Shown: positions 8,182 to 17,419 of the stretch, piece by piece
How positions within the stretch are numbered: position 1 is the first letter of the stretch
Layout: each line of letters starts with the position of its first letter
Origin: Nocardioides iriomotensis
GTDB taxonomy: Bacteria > Actinomycetota > Actinomycetes > Propionibacteriales > Nocardioidaceae
Direction of reading: 5' to 3'
NCBI RefSeq assembly: GCF_004168035.1
Contig: NZ_SDPU01000035.1
Span: 186,001 to 250,000, forward strand
DNA: 64,000 nucleotides
Notes under the pieces: generated by a model
The model's database searches: none
The model's input: the letters and a program-made list of their open reading frames with translations, nothing else
What the model was told of the DNA's origin: nothing
Translations under genes and position numbers: made by a program

Positions 8182-9135
8182 ATGGTCAAGGCCCCGGAGG
8201 TTCAGTACCTCACCATCCACGGGCACCGGCGAGCGTTCGTGAAGGAAGGCCAGGGGCCGGCGCTGCTCCTGCTGCACGGCCTGGGCTGCGACCACACCAC
8301 CTGGGCGCCGGTGATCCAGACCCTGGCCCGGCGCTACACGGTAATCGCGCCCGACCTGCTCGGCCACGGCCTGAGCGACAAGCCGCGCGGCGACTACAGC
8401 GTCGGCGGCTACGCCAACGGCATGCGCGACCTGCTCACGGTGCTCGGCATCGACCGGGTCACCGTCGTCGGGCACAGCCTGGGCGGCGGTGTCGCGATGC
8501 AGTTCGCGTACCAGTTCCCCGAGCGCACCGAGCGGATGATCCTGGTCGCCCCCGGCGGCATGGGTCCCGACGTCACCCCGGCGATCCGCGCGATCTCGCT
8601 GCCCGGCTTCAACGCGGCGATGGGCCTCGTGACGCTCCCCGGGGTGCGGCACGTGACGACCGGCTGGCTGCGCACGCTCGCCGCCTCCGGCCTCTCCGCC
8701 GCCCGCGACCTCGACGAGGTCGCGACGATCGTCGACTCGTTCAAGGACGCCAAGGCCCGCTCCGCGATCCGGCAGGTCGTGAGCGCCCTGGTCGACTGGC
8801 GCGGCCAGGTCGTGACGATGGCCGACCGCGCGTACCTCACCGAGGCGATGCCGATGTGCGTCATCTGGGGCACCGACGACAAGGTGATCCCCGTCCGGCA
8901 CGCCGGCCTCGCCGCCGAGATGGCCCCCGGCGCGACCGTCGAGGTGATCGCGAACGCCGGCCACTTCCCGCACAAGGACCACCCGCAGCGGTTCGTGAAG
9001 ATCGTGAGCGACTTCATCCGCACCACCCAGCCGGCGACGTACCACCGCGGCCGCTGGCGCGCCCTGCTCAAGGCCGGCAAGCAGACCCCGCTGCCCGCCG
9101 AGGTCAGCCGCCTCGCCGCGGAGGAGATCGCCTGA
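8182..9135 (+). CDS. Alpha/beta fold hydrolase
   Basis: 317 aa. The nucleophile elbow is VVGHSLGGG (Ser99); an acidic residue in WGTDDKVIP and the histidine in NAGHFPHKDHP complete the triad. The oxyanion region is LLLHGLGCDHTTW. It resembles cytosolic esterases and C-C hydrolases of the epoxide-hydrolase/MhpC group; the substrate is not evident. AAGGAG at 8172-8177 supports the ATG at 8182. The upstream promoter carries a TetR-like dyad, so the gene is probably inducible and may act on a lipid or aromatic ester. It converges on aceE across a strong terminator hairpin. Confidence 0.9.
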   Translation: MVKAPEVQYLTIHGHRRAFVKEGQGPALLLLHGLGCDHTTWAPVIQTLARRYTVIAPDLLGHGLSDKPRGDYSVGGYANGMRDLLTVLGIDRVTVVGHSLGGGVAMQFAYQFPERTERMILVAPGGMGPDVTPAIRAISLPGFNAAMGLVTLPGVRHVTTGWLRTLAASGLSAARDLDEVATIVDSFKDAKARSAIRQVVSALVDWRGQVVTMADRAYLTEAMPMCVIWGTDDKVIPVRHAGLAAEMAPGATVEVIANAGHFPHKDHPQRFVKIVSDFIRTTQPATYHRGRWRALLKAGKQTPLPAEVSRLAAEEIA

Positions 9136-9166
9136 CGGCCTGGCCGCCAAGGCCGACGGAACGAGA

Positions 9167-9221
9167 AACGGGTCACGAACGACGCGCGACACGCCGTGCC
9201 GCTCGTCGTTCGTGACCCGTT
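9167..9221. terminator. Bidirectional terminator hairpin
   Basis: An 18-bp perfect inverted repeat (9167-9184 with 9204-9221, arms AACGGGTCACGAACGACG and its complement) encloses a 19-nt loop, exactly between the stops of the convergent hydrolase and aceE genes. There is no long T-run, as is usual for actinobacterial terminators. Confidence 0.85.
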
Positions 9222-9238
9222 GGTCGGGTCAGCGACGC

Positions 9239-12040
9239 CTACGCGTCGCCGCCCTCCTGCTTCACGCCCGACACCGCGGTCGGGTCGTCGATGCGGTACT
9301 TCGCGAACGCCTCCTGAACGGTCTCCGGCTTGACCTCGCCGCGGGCGGCGAGGGCGGCCAGCGCCTGGACGACGACCGACTGGGCGTCGACCTGGAAGTA
9401 GCGCCGCGCGGCCGGGCGGGTGTCGGCGAAGCCGAAGCCGTCGGTGCCGAGCACGTGGTAGTCGGTCGGGACCCACTTCGCCATCTGGTTCGGGACGGCG
9501 CGCATGTAGTCGCTGACCGCGACGATCGGGCCCTCCGCCTCCTTCAGCTTGTCCGTGATGTACGGCGTCCGTGGCGACTCGCCCGGGTGGTTGAGGTTCC
9601 ACCGCTCGGTCTCGACACCGTCGCGGGCCAGCTCGTTCCACGACGTGACCGACCAGGTGTCGGCCGCGACGCCCCAGTCCTCGGCGAGCAGCCGCGCCGC
9701 CTCGGTGATCCACGGGAAGCCGACGCCCGAGGCGAGCAGCTGCACCCGTGGGGCACCGTCGCGCGCGCTCTCGGGCAGCTCCGGCGGCGTGGCCACGTGG
9801 TAGATGCCCTTGAGCAGACCCTCGACGTCGAGGTTCTCCGGCTCGGCCGGCTGCGCGATCGGCTCGTTGTAGACCGTCATGTAGAAGATGACGTTCTCGC
9901 CCTGCGGGTGGGCCTCCGACTCGCCGTACATCCGGCGCAGGCCGTCCTGCACGATGTGCGCGACCTCGTAGGCCATCGCCGGGTCGTAGTGCACGACCGC
10001 CGGGTTGGTCGCCGCGAGCAGCGGCGAGTGGCCGTCGGCGTGCTGCAGACCCTCACCGGTCAGCGTGGTGCGACCGGCCGTGGCGCCGATCAGGAAGCCG
10101 CGCGACAGCTGGTCGGCCATCGCCCAGATCGAGTCGCCGGTCCGCTGGAACCCGAACATCGAGTAGAAGATGTAGAACGGGATCATGTGCTCGCCGTGCG
10201 TGCTGTACGTCGAGCCGGCGGCCGTCGCCGACGCCATCGCGCCGGCCTCGGAGATGCCCTCGTGCAGGAGCTGGCCCTGCGCGGACTCCTTGTAGGTCAG
10301 CAGGAGCTTGCGGTCGACCGACTCGTAGGTCTGCCCGGCCGGCTGGTAGATCTTCGCCGTCGGGAACATCGAGTCCATGCCGAACGTGCGGAACTCGTCG
10401 GGCGCGATCGGCACGATCCGCTGGCCGATCTCCTTGTCCCGCATCAGGTCGCGCATCAGCCGGACCAGCGCCATCGTGGTCGCGACGGACTGCTTGCCCG
10501 AGCCCTGCTTGAGCTCCTTGTAGACCTCGTCGCCCGGGAGCTTGAGCAGCGTCGAGCGGTCGACCCGCTTGGGCAGCGAGCCGCCGAGCTGCTTGCGGCG
10601 CTCGAGCATGTACTCGATCTCGGGGGAGTCGGCGCCGGGGTGGAAGAACGGCGCGACGTCGCTCTCGTCGATGTCCTTGTCGCTGATCGGCAGGTAGAGC
10701 CGGTCGCGGAACTTCTTGAGGTCGTCCTTGGTCAGCTTCTTCATCTGGTGGGTGGCGTTCTTGCCCTCCAGGGCGTCGATCGTCCAACCCTTGATGGTCT
10801 TGGCCAGGATGACGGTCGGCTGGCCGCTCTGCTTGGTGGCCGCCTCGAACGCGGCGTACACCTTGCGGTAGTCGTGGCCGCCGCGCGGCAGCTTCTCGAT
10901 CTGCACGTCCGTCATGTGCTCGACCATCTTGCGCAGCCGCGGGTCCGCACCGAAGAAGTGGTCGCGGATGTAGCCGCCGTCCTCGACGGAGTAGGTCTGG
11001 AACTGGCCGTCGGGGGTGCTGTTCATCCGGTTGACCAGGACGCCGTCGACGTCGCGGGCGAGCAGGCCGTCCCACTCGCGGCCCCAGACGACCTTGATGA
11101 CGTTCCAGCCGGCGCCGCGGAACTGGGACTCCAGCTCCTGGATGATCTTGCCGTTGCCGCGCACCGGGCCGTCGAGCTGCTGCAGGTTGCAGTTGACGAC
11201 GAAGACCAGGTTGTCGAGCTCCTCGCGCGCGGCCAGGCCGATCGCGCCGAGCGACTCGGGCTCGCCCATCTCGCCGTCGCCGAGGAACGCCCACACGCGC
11301 TGGTCGCTGGTGTCCTTGATGCCGCGGTTCTGCAGGTAGCGGTTGAACCGCGCCTGGTAGATCGCGCCGAGGGCGGTCAGGCCCATCGACACGGTCGGGA
11401 ACTCCCAGAAGTCCGGCATCAGCCGCGGGTGCGGGTACGACGACAGCCCGGCGTGCACGCCGTGCTGGACCTCCTGGCGGAAGTGCGCGAGCTGCTTCTC
11501 GTCGAGCCGGCCCTCGAGGAAGGCGCGGGCGTAGATGCCCGGGGACGCGTGACCCTGGATGTAGATCTGGTCGCCGCCGCCCGGGTGGTCCTTGCCGCGG
11601 AAGAAGTGGTTGAAGCCGACCTCGTAGAGCGAGGCCGACGACTGGTAGGTGGCGATGTGGCCGCCGACCTCGAGGCCCTTGCGGTTGGCCGTCGAGACCA
11701 TCACCGCGGCGTTCCAGCGGATGAACGCGCGGATCCGGCGCTCGATGTCCTCGTCGCCGGGGAACCACGGCTCCCGCTCCGGCGGGATCGTGTTGATGTA
11801 GTCGGTGGACCGGAGGGCCGGCACGCCGACGCTCTGCTCACGCGCGCGCTCGAGGAGGCGCAGCATGACGTAGCGGGCGCGGTCGCGGCCGCGGTCACCG
11901 ATCATGGCGTCGAACGAGTCCAGCCACTCGTTCGTCTCGTCCGGGTCGATGTCGGGCAGCTGCGTGGGCAGGCCCTCGTGGATGACGGAGGGGCGGTTGT
12001 GGCCGCCCTGGCCGGCGGACTGGTCAGAGCCTGAAGCCAT
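9239..12040 (-). CDS. aceE: Pyruvate dehydrogenase E1 component (homodimeric type)
   Basis: 933 aa, the length of single-chain E1 enzymes. It decarboxylates pyruvate with thiamine diphosphate and passes the acetyl group to the lipoyl domain of E2. The ThDP/Mg motif begins at [19 protein letters not shown] and closes near [10 protein letters not shown]. The start is ATG 12040, with AGAGGAA just upstream; in-frame sequence further upstream is repetitive and runs through the promoter region, so I excluded it. E2 and E3 genes are not in the window. The neighbouring DUF3052 and ahpE genes match the aceE neighbourhood of Mycobacterium and Streptomyces. Confidence 0.97.
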   Translation of the reverse strand: MASGSDQSAGQGGHNRPSVIHEGLPTQLPDIDPDETNEWLDSFDAMIGDRGRDRARYVMLRLLERAREQSVGVPALRSTDYINTIPPEREPWFPGDEDIERRIRAFIRWNAAVMVSTANRKGLEVGGHIATYQSSASLYEVGFNHFFRGKDHPGGGDQIYIQGHASPGIYARAFLEGRLDEKQLAHFRQEVQHGVHAGLSSYPHPRLMPDFWEFPTVSMGLTALGAIYQARFNRYLQNRGIKDTSDQRVWAFLGDGEMGEPESLGAIGLAAREELDNLVFVVNCNLQQLDGPVRGNGKIIQELESQFRGAGWNVIKVVWGREWDGLLARDVDGVLVNRMNSTPDGQFQTYSVEDGGYIRDHFFGADPRLRKMVEHMTDVQIEKLPRGGHDYRKVYAAFEAATKQSGQPTVILAKTIKGWTIDALEGKNATHQMKKLTKDDLKKFRDRLYLPISDKDIDESDVAPFFHPGADSPEIEYMLERRKQLGGSLPKRVDRSTLLKLPGDEVYKELKQGSGKQSVATTMALVRLMRDLMRDKEIGQRIVPIAPDEFRTFGMDSMFPTAKIYQPAGQTYESVDRKLLLTYKESAQGQLLHEGISEAGAMASATAAGSTYSTHGEHMIPFYIFYSMFGFQRTGDSIWAMADQLSRGFLIGATAGRTTLTGEGLQHADGHSPLLAATNPAVVHYDPAMAYEVAHIVQDGLRRMYGESEAHPQGENVIFYMTVYNEPIAQPAEPENLDVEGLLKGIYHVATPPELPESARDGAPRVQLLASGVGFPWITEAARLLAEDWGVAADTWSVTSWNELARDGVETERWNLNHPGESPRTPYITDKLKEAEGPIVAVSDYMRAVPNQMAKWVPTDYHVLGTDGFGFADTRPAARRYFQVDAQSVVVQALAALAARGEVKPETVQEAFAKYRIDDPTAVSGVKQEGGDA

Positions 12041-12356
12041 GGGTTCCTCTGCTCTCGCGCTCGTGTCGAACTCGTCGTCTGCGTCTGGATCGATGTCGGG
12101 CCCGAGCCCCGGGTTCGCCGGCGGCTCCGACCGGACGCCAACCGCAATCGTGTCACGCCTGCCGGGGAGGTGGTATCTACCGCCCAGTAGCGATCGGAGG
12201 GCGCCTCCGCCGCGGGGCTGCGCGTGGTGCCGCAACCGGCTGGGTACCGTGACACGCAGGTCGTACGACGCGCGGATCTTGCTTCCCGGGGGGAGTTCCG
12301 GTGGACTACGCGCAGGCAGTGACCTCGTCAGACGCAGGACGATCGGAGAGATACAC
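12041..12356. other. Divergent promoter region of aceE and the DUF3052 gene
   Basis: This 316-nt gap separates two divergent genes and must hold both promoters. Apart from the ribosome site of aceE next to 12040, I see no convincing sigma-70 hexamer pair and no strong dyad. Confidence 0.5.
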
Positions 12357-12794
12357 GTGAGCGCGACCCCGGGTGGGCAGGACGGTGCCACCCAGACGAC
12401 GCCGGGAGCCGGCCAGAAGCTCGGCCTGTCGAAGGGCATGGTCGTCCAGGAGCTCGGTTGGGACGAGGACGTCGACGACGAGCTCCGTGTGGCCATCGAG
12501 GACGCGATCGACGCCGACATGGTCGACGGCGACTACGGCAACGTGGTCGAGTCCGTGGTGTTCTGGTGGCGCGACGACGACGGCGACCTCGTCGACGGCC
12601 TGATGGACTCCCTCACCGACCTCGTCGGGGGCGGCGTGGTCTGGCTGCTGACCCCCAAGGTGGGGCGGCCCGGGTCCGTCGACCCGGCCGACATCGCCGA
12701 GGCCGCCGAGATCGCCGGCCTGGCCAACACCACGACCGCGGGCGTCAGCAAGGACTGGACCGCCAGCCGGCTGGTCGCCCCCAAGGGTCGCTGA
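12357..12794 (+). CDS. DUF3052 domain-containing protein
   Basis: 145 aa acidic protein of the DUF3052 family (Mycobacterium Rv2239c, next to ahpE). Conserved blocks visible are [33 protein letters not shown] and [13 protein letters not shown]. The GTG start at 12357 follows GGAGAG and gives a short Ser/Gly-rich leader. No enzyme motif is visible. It lies divergent to aceE and 84 nt before an acyl-CoA ligase. The function of the family is not established. Its constant association with aceE hints at a role near central metabolism, but that is only context. Confidence 0.88.
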   Translation: MSATPGGQDGATQTTPGAGQKLGLSKGMVVQELGWDEDVDDELRVAIEDAIDADMVDGDYGNVVESVVFWWRDDDGDLVDGLMDSLTDLVGGGVVWLLTPKVGRPGSVDPADIAEAAEIAGLANTTTAGVSKDWTASRLVAPKGR

Positions 12795-12878
12795 CCCCTC
12801 CCGCGGAGCGCCGGTAACCCGGGGCTACGTTCGTCGTTGGACCGGGTACGACCGGATCCCTCGGCAGGAAGGTGGCTC

Positions 12879-14498
12879 GTGCGAGCCGTGCAGCAGACGC
12901 TCCAGCAGGTGGGCAAGTACCCGACGATGCTCCGGGTGCTGCTCGGCACCGGCATCGTCCGCCCCTACTCACCCGTCGTCCTCGCCCGGATGGCCCGCAC
13001 CCTTCTGGAGTGGGGCACCGGCCCCGCCGGCGGCTTCACCGCGCTCGCCCTGCGTGAGCCCGACCGCACCGGTCTCGTCGACGAGCTCGGTGAGCTCACC
13101 TTCCGCGAGCTGCACGAGCGGAGCAACGCCCTCGCCGCGACCTGGAAGGGCCTCGGCGTCGAGGCCGGCGACGGCGTCGCGATCATGTGCCGCAACCACC
13201 GCGGCTTCGTCGACGCGAGCATCGCGGCGGCCAAGGTCGGGGCCGACCTCGTCTACCTCAACACCGCGTTCGCCGGCCCCCAGCTCGTCGACGTGCTCGA
13301 GCGCGAGTCGCCCGCACTGGTCGTGCACGACCAGGAGTTCACCGGCATGCTCGCCAGGGCCGAGGGCGTCGACCGGGTGCTCGCCTGGGTCGACGACGAG
13401 ACCGAGGTCGGCGACACCCCGACGCTCGAGCAGCAGATCGCCGCCGGCGACACCGCCGACCACCGCGCACCGGAGACGCCCAGCCGGATCATCATCCTGA
13501 CGTCGGGCACCACGGGTACGCCGAAGGGCGCGCCCCGCTCCGAGGCCGGCATCGACTCCGCCGTCGCGCTGCTGTCGCGGCTCCCGCTGCGGCAGGGCTG
13601 GCGCACCCACATCGCCGCCCCGCTGTTCCACACCTGGGGCTGGGCGCACTGGGCGCTGGCGATGCTGCTCGGCTCGACGATCGTGCTGCGCCGGAAGTTC
13701 GACCCGGCCTCGTGCCTGTCGACCGTCGAGGACGAGGGCTGCGACTCGCTGGTGGTCATCCCGGTGATGCTCCAGCGCATCCTCCAGCTCCCGCAGGACG
13801 AGCTCGACAAGCACGACCTGTCGCGGGTGAAGGTCGTCGCCGCCTCCGGCTCGGCACTGCCGGGCGACCTGGGCATCACCTGGATGGACCAGTACGGCGA
13901 CACCCTCTACAACATCTACGGCTCCACCGAGGTCGCCTACGCCACCGTCGCGACGCCCGACGACCTGCGCCGGGCACCGGGCAGCGCCGGCAAGGCGCCG
14001 TGGGCGACGGTCGTGAAGATCTACGACGACGAGGGCCGGGAGGTCCCACCGGGCGAGCCCGGCCGGATCTTCGTCGGGAACACCCTGCTCTTCGAGGGCT
14101 ACACCGGCGGTGGCAGCAAGGACATGCAGGACGGGCTGATGGCCACCGGCGACGTCGGCCGGTTCGACGAGGAGGGCCGGCTCTTCGTCGAGGGGCGCGA
14201 CGACGAGATGATCGTGTCCGGCGGCGAGAACGTCTTCCCCCAAGAGGTCGAGGACTGCCTCGCGCGCCACGACGCCGTCGTCGAGGCCGCCGCGATCGGG
14301 GTGGACGACCCCGAGTTCGGCAAGCGCCTGAGGGCCTTCGTCGTACTCTCGCAGCAGGTCGACGAGGACACCCTCAAGGCCCACGTGAAGGACAACCTCG
14401 CGCGCTACAAGGTGCCGCGCGAGATTGTCGTGGTCGACGAGCTGCCGCGCAACGCGACCGGCAAGGTGCTCAAGCGCGAGCTCGCCGAGCGCGACTGA
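12879..14498 (+). CDS. AMP-forming acyl-CoA ligase (fatty acid-CoA ligase-like)
   Basis: 539 aa. It adenylates a carboxylic acid and transfers it to CoA. Motifs in order: the phosphate-binding loop IIILTSGTTGTPKG (about residues 204-217), YGSTEV (about 346), ATGDVGRFDEEGRLFVEGR with the hinge at about 425-445, and the C-terminal lysine in NATGKVLKREL. GTG 12879 was chosen because AGGAAGG (12866-12872) lies 6 nt upstream. The closest style is the long or medium chain FadD2-like group of actinobacteria; substrate length cannot be read. It is followed closely by ahpE (32 nt) and may share its transcript. Confidence 0.92.
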   Translation: MRAVQQTLQQVGKYPTMLRVLLGTGIVRPYSPVVLARMARTLLEWGTGPAGGFTALALREPDRTGLVDELGELTFRELHERSNALAATWKGLGVEAGDGVAIMCRNHRGFVDASIAAAKVGADLVYLNTAFAGPQLVDVLERESPALVVHDQEFTGMLARAEGVDRVLAWVDDETEVGDTPTLEQQIAAGDTADHRAPETPSRIIILTSGTTGTPKGAPRSEAGIDSAVALLSRLPLRQGWRTHIAAPLFHTWGWAHWALAMLLGSTIVLRRKFDPASCLSTVEDEGCDSLVVIPVMLQRILQLPQDELDKHDLSRVKVVAASGSALPGDLGITWMDQYGDTLYNIYGSTEVAYATVATPDDLRRAPGSAGKAPWATVVKIYDDEGREVPPGEPGRIFVGNTLLFEGYTGGGSKDMQDGLMATGDVGRFDEEGRLFVEGRDDEMIVSGGENVFPQEVEDCLARHDAVVEAAAIGVDDPEFGKRLRAFVVLSQQVDEDTLKAHVKDNLARYKVPREIVVVDELPRNATGKVLKRELAERD

Positions 14499-14530
14499 CC
14501 CGACCAGCAGACCACCGAGGAGCGACGCGG

Positions 14531-14995
14531 ATGGGCATCGAGGCCGGCGACGAGGCCCCCGACTTCGAGCTGCGCGACCAGAACGGCCAGCCGGTCAGGC
14601 TGTCGACGTTCCGCGGGGACAAGACCGTGGTCGTGATGTTCTACCCGTTCGCGTTCAGCCGCGTGTGCACGGGCGAGCTGTGCGCGGTGCGCGACTCGCT
14701 GCCGCAGTGGCAGTCCGACGACGTCCAGCTGCTCGCGGTCTCCTGCGACATGATGTTCTCGCTGCGGGCGTTCGCGGAGCGTGACGGGCTGGAGTTCCCG
14801 CTGCTGTCGGACTTCTGGCCGCACGGCGCCGTGGCGTCGGCGTACGGCGTCTTCAACGAGGCGACCGGGGCGGCCGACCGGTCCACGTTCATCGTCGACC
14901 CCGACGGCGTCGTGCGGTGGGTGGTGCACAACGAGATGCCGGAGGCCCGCGACCTCGCGGAGCAGGTCCGGGTGCTCACCGACCTGGCCTCCTGA
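14531..14995 (+). CDS. ahpE: Peroxiredoxin, AhpE type
   Basis: 154 aa, thioredoxin fold. The peroxidatic cysteine is Cys46 in PFAFSRVCTGE (the PxxxS/TxxC motif). The segment FPLLSDFWPHGAVASAYGVF is close to Mycobacterium AhpE, a one-Cys peroxiredoxin that reduces peroxides and is recycled by mycoredoxin. A second cysteine (Cys51) follows closely; Cys72 is a third. No resolving-cysteine motif of two-Cys enzymes is clear. Location one gene from DUF3052 matches Rv2238c/Rv2239c. It is followed by a strong intrinsic terminator at about 15.12 kb. Confidence 0.93.
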   Translation: MGIEAGDEAPDFELRDQNGQPVRLSTFRGDKTVVVMFYPFAFSRVCTGELCAVRDSLPQWQSDDVQLLAVSCDMMFSLRAFAERDGLEFPLLSDFWPHGAVASAYGVFNEATGAADRSTFIVDPDGVVRWVVHNEMPEARDLAEQVRVLTDLAS

Positions 14996-15117
14996 CCCCG
15001 CGAATCCGGGCAACCAGGACAGGGTGCCGCCGCGATCCCGAGCGCCAGGTAAAGAAATCCTCGATTTCGCGGTTTTCCTGTGACAGTGCGACGGGCGCGG
15101 GGTTGAATATCTCTTGC

Positions 15118-15159
15118 ACGGCCGCTGGTGACCCGAGACGCCAGCGGCCGTCGCTTTTT
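15118..15159 (+). terminator. Intrinsic terminator with T-tract
   Basis: CGGCCGCTGG (15119-15128) pairs perfectly with CCAGCGGCCG (15141-15150), extended by A15118-T15151, and is followed by TTTTT at 15155-15159. It lies 120 nt after ahpE and before tRNA-Val. A possible promoter (GTGACA near 15080, GAATAT near 15105) sits just before it, so a very short transcript is conceivable. Confidence 0.85.
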
Positions 15160-15207
15160 CCCCTCCCGCTCCGGCCCCGGTAGGCTGCGGCCCGCGCGCG
15201 AGCGCCC

Positions 15208-15279
15208 GGGCGTATAGCTCAGCGGTAGAGCACTGGTCTTACAAACCAGCGGTCGCAGGTTCGATCCCTGCTGCGCCCA
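15208..15279 (+). tRNA. tRNA-Val (anticodon TAC)
   Basis: A complete 72-nt cloverleaf. The acceptor stem GGGCGTA pairs with TGCGCCC with one G-T pair. The D-arm is AGCTCAGCGGTAGAGC, the anticodon loop CTTACAA on a CTGGT/ACCAG stem, and the T-arm GCAGGTTCGATCCCTGC. The discriminator is A; CCA is not fully encoded (the genome reads ACCG). Confidence 0.97.
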
Positions 15280-15308
15280 CCGGTCCTCCCGAACCTTTCA
15301 CCTCACCC

Positions 15309-15354
15309 GATGAGACCCGGTGAGACCGGTGAGACCGGTGAGAGCAGTCTCATC
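15309..15354 (+). promoter_or_regulatory. Tandem (G)GTGAGACC repeats and TGAGAG-N3-TCTCATC site
   Basis: Four 9-bp direct repeats run GATGAGACC (15309), GGTGAGACC (15319), GGTGAGACC (15328) and GGTGAGAGC (15337), and then an inverted half AGTCTCATC (15346-15354). The last part, TGAGAGCAGTCTCATC, matches 13 of 16 bases of the dyad at 19257-19272 in front of the two-component operon. Direct repeats at 9-10 bp spacing are typical of OmpR-family binding. The site lies 80-125 nt upstream of the exported-protein gene. Confidence 0.65.
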
Positions 15355-15433
15355 GCGGCCTCACACCACCCTCATCGACGCCTTCCAGGCTGGTGCCCGT
15401 CCAGATCGCACCAACCCGGATAGGGGAACCACG

Positions 15434-15853
15434 ATGAAGAAGATCCTGCTCCCGCTCGGCACGCTCACGGTCGCCGGTGCCGTCGCCCTCGGCCTGCTCG
15501 GCACCGCCGGCGCCAACGCCGCCGACGGCAACGACACCCAGGACAACCCGGCCTTCCTCAAGCGCGAGGACAAGGTCGGAAGCCTGGTGCTCGTCGCCGA
15601 CGACGATGACGACGACGACAACGGCGACACGAGGACCCGGACGCGGACCGGAGACGGGACCGGCACGCAGGGCACCGGGTCCAGCCGCTCGCGCGCCGAC
15701 GGCACCAGCTCGCGCTACAGCAAGGTCAGCCGCGACGCCGACCGCAGCCGCGGCGACCTGACCCGCGACTGGACCCGGGACGGCGGCGACCGCACCCGCG
15801 ACCTGACGCCGAACCTGACCAACGACCGCTCGCGCAACGACACCCGGGGCTGA
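15434..15853 (+). CDS. Exported low-complexity Asp/Arg/Thr-rich protein
   Basis: 139 aa. A Sec signal peptide is clear: MKKILLPLGTLTVAGAVALG, then LLGTAGANA with AxA cleavage near residue 29. The mature part has a run of seven Asp and then Arg/Thr/Asp/Gly repeats (RTRTRT, DLTRDWTRDGGDRTRDLTP) with no cysteine and no recognisable fold. It is probably disordered and may bind metal ions or cell-wall polymers; this is inference. The ribosome site is AGGGGA. The start of the kinase gene lies 5 nt after its stop, so the two are co-transcribed. The upstream TGAGA repeats are shared with the two-component operon 4 kb away. Not recognised as a known family. Confidence 0.8.
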   Translation: MKKILLPLGTLTVAGAVALGLLGTAGANAADGNDTQDNPAFLKREDKVGSLVLVADDDDDDDNGDTRTRTRTGDGTGTQGTGSSRSRADGTSSRYSKVSRDADRSRGDLTRDWTRDGGDRTRDLTPNLTNDRSRNDTRG

Positions 15854-15858
15854 GCCGG

Positions 15859-16749
15859 ATGACCGAGCCCACCGCAGGTGACGAGTCCTGGGGCTTCACC
15901 GAGGGCGATGCCATCACCGACGACCTGACCGCGATCCGGCTGCTGGGCGGCGGTACGTCGTACGAGGCCTACCTGGCCTTCGACGACGTCACGTACGCCC
16001 CGACGGTCGTGAAGGTCGTGCGGCCGCACCGGCGCGACGACACGTCGAGCCTGCGGGGGCTCGCGCGCGAGGTCGACATGCTCGGCTCGGTCAACCACCC
16101 GGTCGTGGCGCGCGGGCTGCGCGCGGTGCTGGAGGGGGAGCGGCCGCACGTGGTGCTGGAGGCGATCGACGGCCCGAGGCTGTCGACGCTGATCCGGCGG
16201 CACGGGCCGCTCCCCGAGCAGCAGTACCTGCCGCTCGGGATCGAGCTCGCGTCGGCGCTGCACTACTTCCGCCGGCGCGGGATCGTGCACCTCGACATCA
16301 AGCCGAGCAACGTCATCATGGGCGCTCCGGCGCGGCTGATCGACCTGAGCGTCGCGCGCACCGTCGAGGACGCGGAGGCGCTGACCTACCCGATCGGGAC
16401 CGACGAGTACATGGCGCCCGAGCAGTGCGACCCTCCGGGCAGCGGCACGCCCGGCTTCGCCTCCGACGTGTGGGGGCTGGGCGCGACGCTGTTCCACGCG
16501 ATCGCGGGCTACCGCCCGTTCGCCGGCGGCGACGCCGCGTCGGACGACGTACGGCGGAGGTTCCCGCAGCTCGCGGACCTCGCCTACGCGCTGCCCGGCA
16601 CGGTCGCCGGCGACGTGGCGAAGGTCGTGCTCGCGTGCCTGGAGCCCGACCCGGCGGACCGGCCGCTGCCGCACGAGCTGGCCGAGGGTCTGCAGCCCGC
16701 GCTGGAGCGTTCGCCGCGCGGCCGGCTGGCCGGTTGGAAGGTCCGCTAG
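15859..16749 (+). CDS. Serine/threonine protein kinase, kinase domain only
   Basis: 296 aa. Kinase motifs in order: glycine-rich loop LLGGGTSYEAY (about 28-38), ATP lysine in TVVKVVRPH (Lys52), catalytic loop HLDIKPSN with Asp146, Lys148 and Asn151, metal site Asp162 in LIDLSVA (in place of DFG), and the activation segment GTDEYMAPEQ. There is no transmembrane helix and no PASTA or other sensor domain, so it is a soluble minimal kinase, unlike PknB. It follows the exported-protein gene by 5 nt and converges on the response regulator. Its substrate could be the adjacent two-component system, but nothing in the sequence proves this. Confidence 0.9.
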   Translation: MTEPTAGDESWGFTEGDAITDDLTAIRLLGGGTSYEAYLAFDDVTYAPTVVKVVRPHRRDDTSSLRGLAREVDMLGSVNHPVVARGLRAVLEGERPHVVLEAIDGPRLSTLIRRHGPLPEQQYLPLGIELASALHYFRRRGIVHLDIKPSNVIMGAPARLIDLSVARTVEDAEALTYPIGTDEYMAPEQCDPPGSGTPGFASDVWGLGATLFHAIAGYRPFAGGDAASDDVRRRFPQLADLAYALPGTVAGDVAKVVLACLEPDPADRPLPHELAEGLQPALERSPRGRLAGWKVR

Positions 16750-16753
16750 CAGG

Positions 16754-17419
16754 TCAGCCGCAGCGGTAGCCGACACCGCGCACGGTCGTGACCACCCCGG
16801 CGCCGAGCTTCTTGCGCAGGTAGCCGACGTACACGTCGACGACGTTGGAGCCGGGGTCGAAGTCGTAGCCCCACACCAGGTCCAGCAGCTGCTCGCGCGA
16901 GAGCACCTGGCCCGGGTTGCGGAAGAAGATCTCCGCGAGGCGGAACTCGCGGGCCGACAGGTCGACCTCACGACCGGCCTGCAGCACCGCGCGGGTCCGG
17001 ACGTCGAGCTGGACGTCGCCCACGGTGAGCACGTCGCCGTCGGGGCCCGAGCCGTCGACCGGCTGCCGGAGCCGGGCCCGCACCCGGGCGAGCAGCTCGG
17101 CGAACCGGAACGGCTTGCTCATGTAGTCGTCGGCGCCGCTGTCGAGCGCCGAGACGGTGTCGGTGACGGAGTCGCGGGCGGTCAGCACGATCACCGGCAT
17201 CCGGCTGCCCTGCGCGCGGAGCTGGTCGAGCACGTCGAACCCGGAGAGGCGTGGCAGCCCGATGTCGAGCACCATCAGGTCGAACTCGCCCGACAGTGCG
17301 TGGTCGAGGCCGACCTGCCCGTCGGCCACCTCGGTCGTCGCGTGCCCCTCGGCCTTGAGGCCCTTGGCGATGAACGACGCGATGCGTTGCTCGTCCTCCA
17401 CGATCAGGATCCGGGCCAT
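16754..17419 (-). CDS. OmpR-family response regulator
   Basis: 221 aa. Receiver domain: acidic pair Glu8/Asp9, phosphorylation site Asp52 in LMVLDIGLP, Thr80 and Lys102. Winged-helix output domain from about 125, with LSAREFRLAEIFFRNPGQVLS and the C-terminal VTTVRGVGYRCG. ATG 17419 lies 16 nt inside the kinase gene, so the pair is translationally coupled. It would be phosphorylated by the histidine kinase and bind tandem repeats; the TGAGA sites at 15309-15354 and 19257-19272 are the best candidates. It converges on the Ser/Thr kinase gene with only 4 nt between the stops. Confidence 0.94.
   Translation of the reverse strand: MARILIVEDEQRIASFIAKGLKAEGHATTEVADGQVGLDHALSGEFDLMVLDIGLPRLSGFDVLDQLRAQGSRMPVIVLTARDSVTDTVSALDSGADDYMSKPFRFAELLARVRARLRQPVDGSGPDGDVLTVGDVQLDVRTRAVLQAGREVDLSAREFRLAEIFFRNPGQVLSREQLLDLVWGYDFDPGSNVVDVYVGYLRKKLGAGVVTTVRGVGYRCG

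Noticed and set aside
9212-12034. A 940-codon open frame on the plus strand
   Set aside because: It is antisense to aceE and consists of Arg/Val/Asp/His-rich sequence without any domain.
12041-12520. An AceE N-terminal extension of 160 residues
   Set aside because: It runs through the divergent promoter and into the DUF3052 gene on the other strand; the ribosome site at 12.04 kb decides the start.
15208-15279. tRNA-Val as an attachment site of an integrated element
   Set aside because: No integrase and no repeat of the tRNA 3' end is seen downstream; the flanking genes are ordinary.
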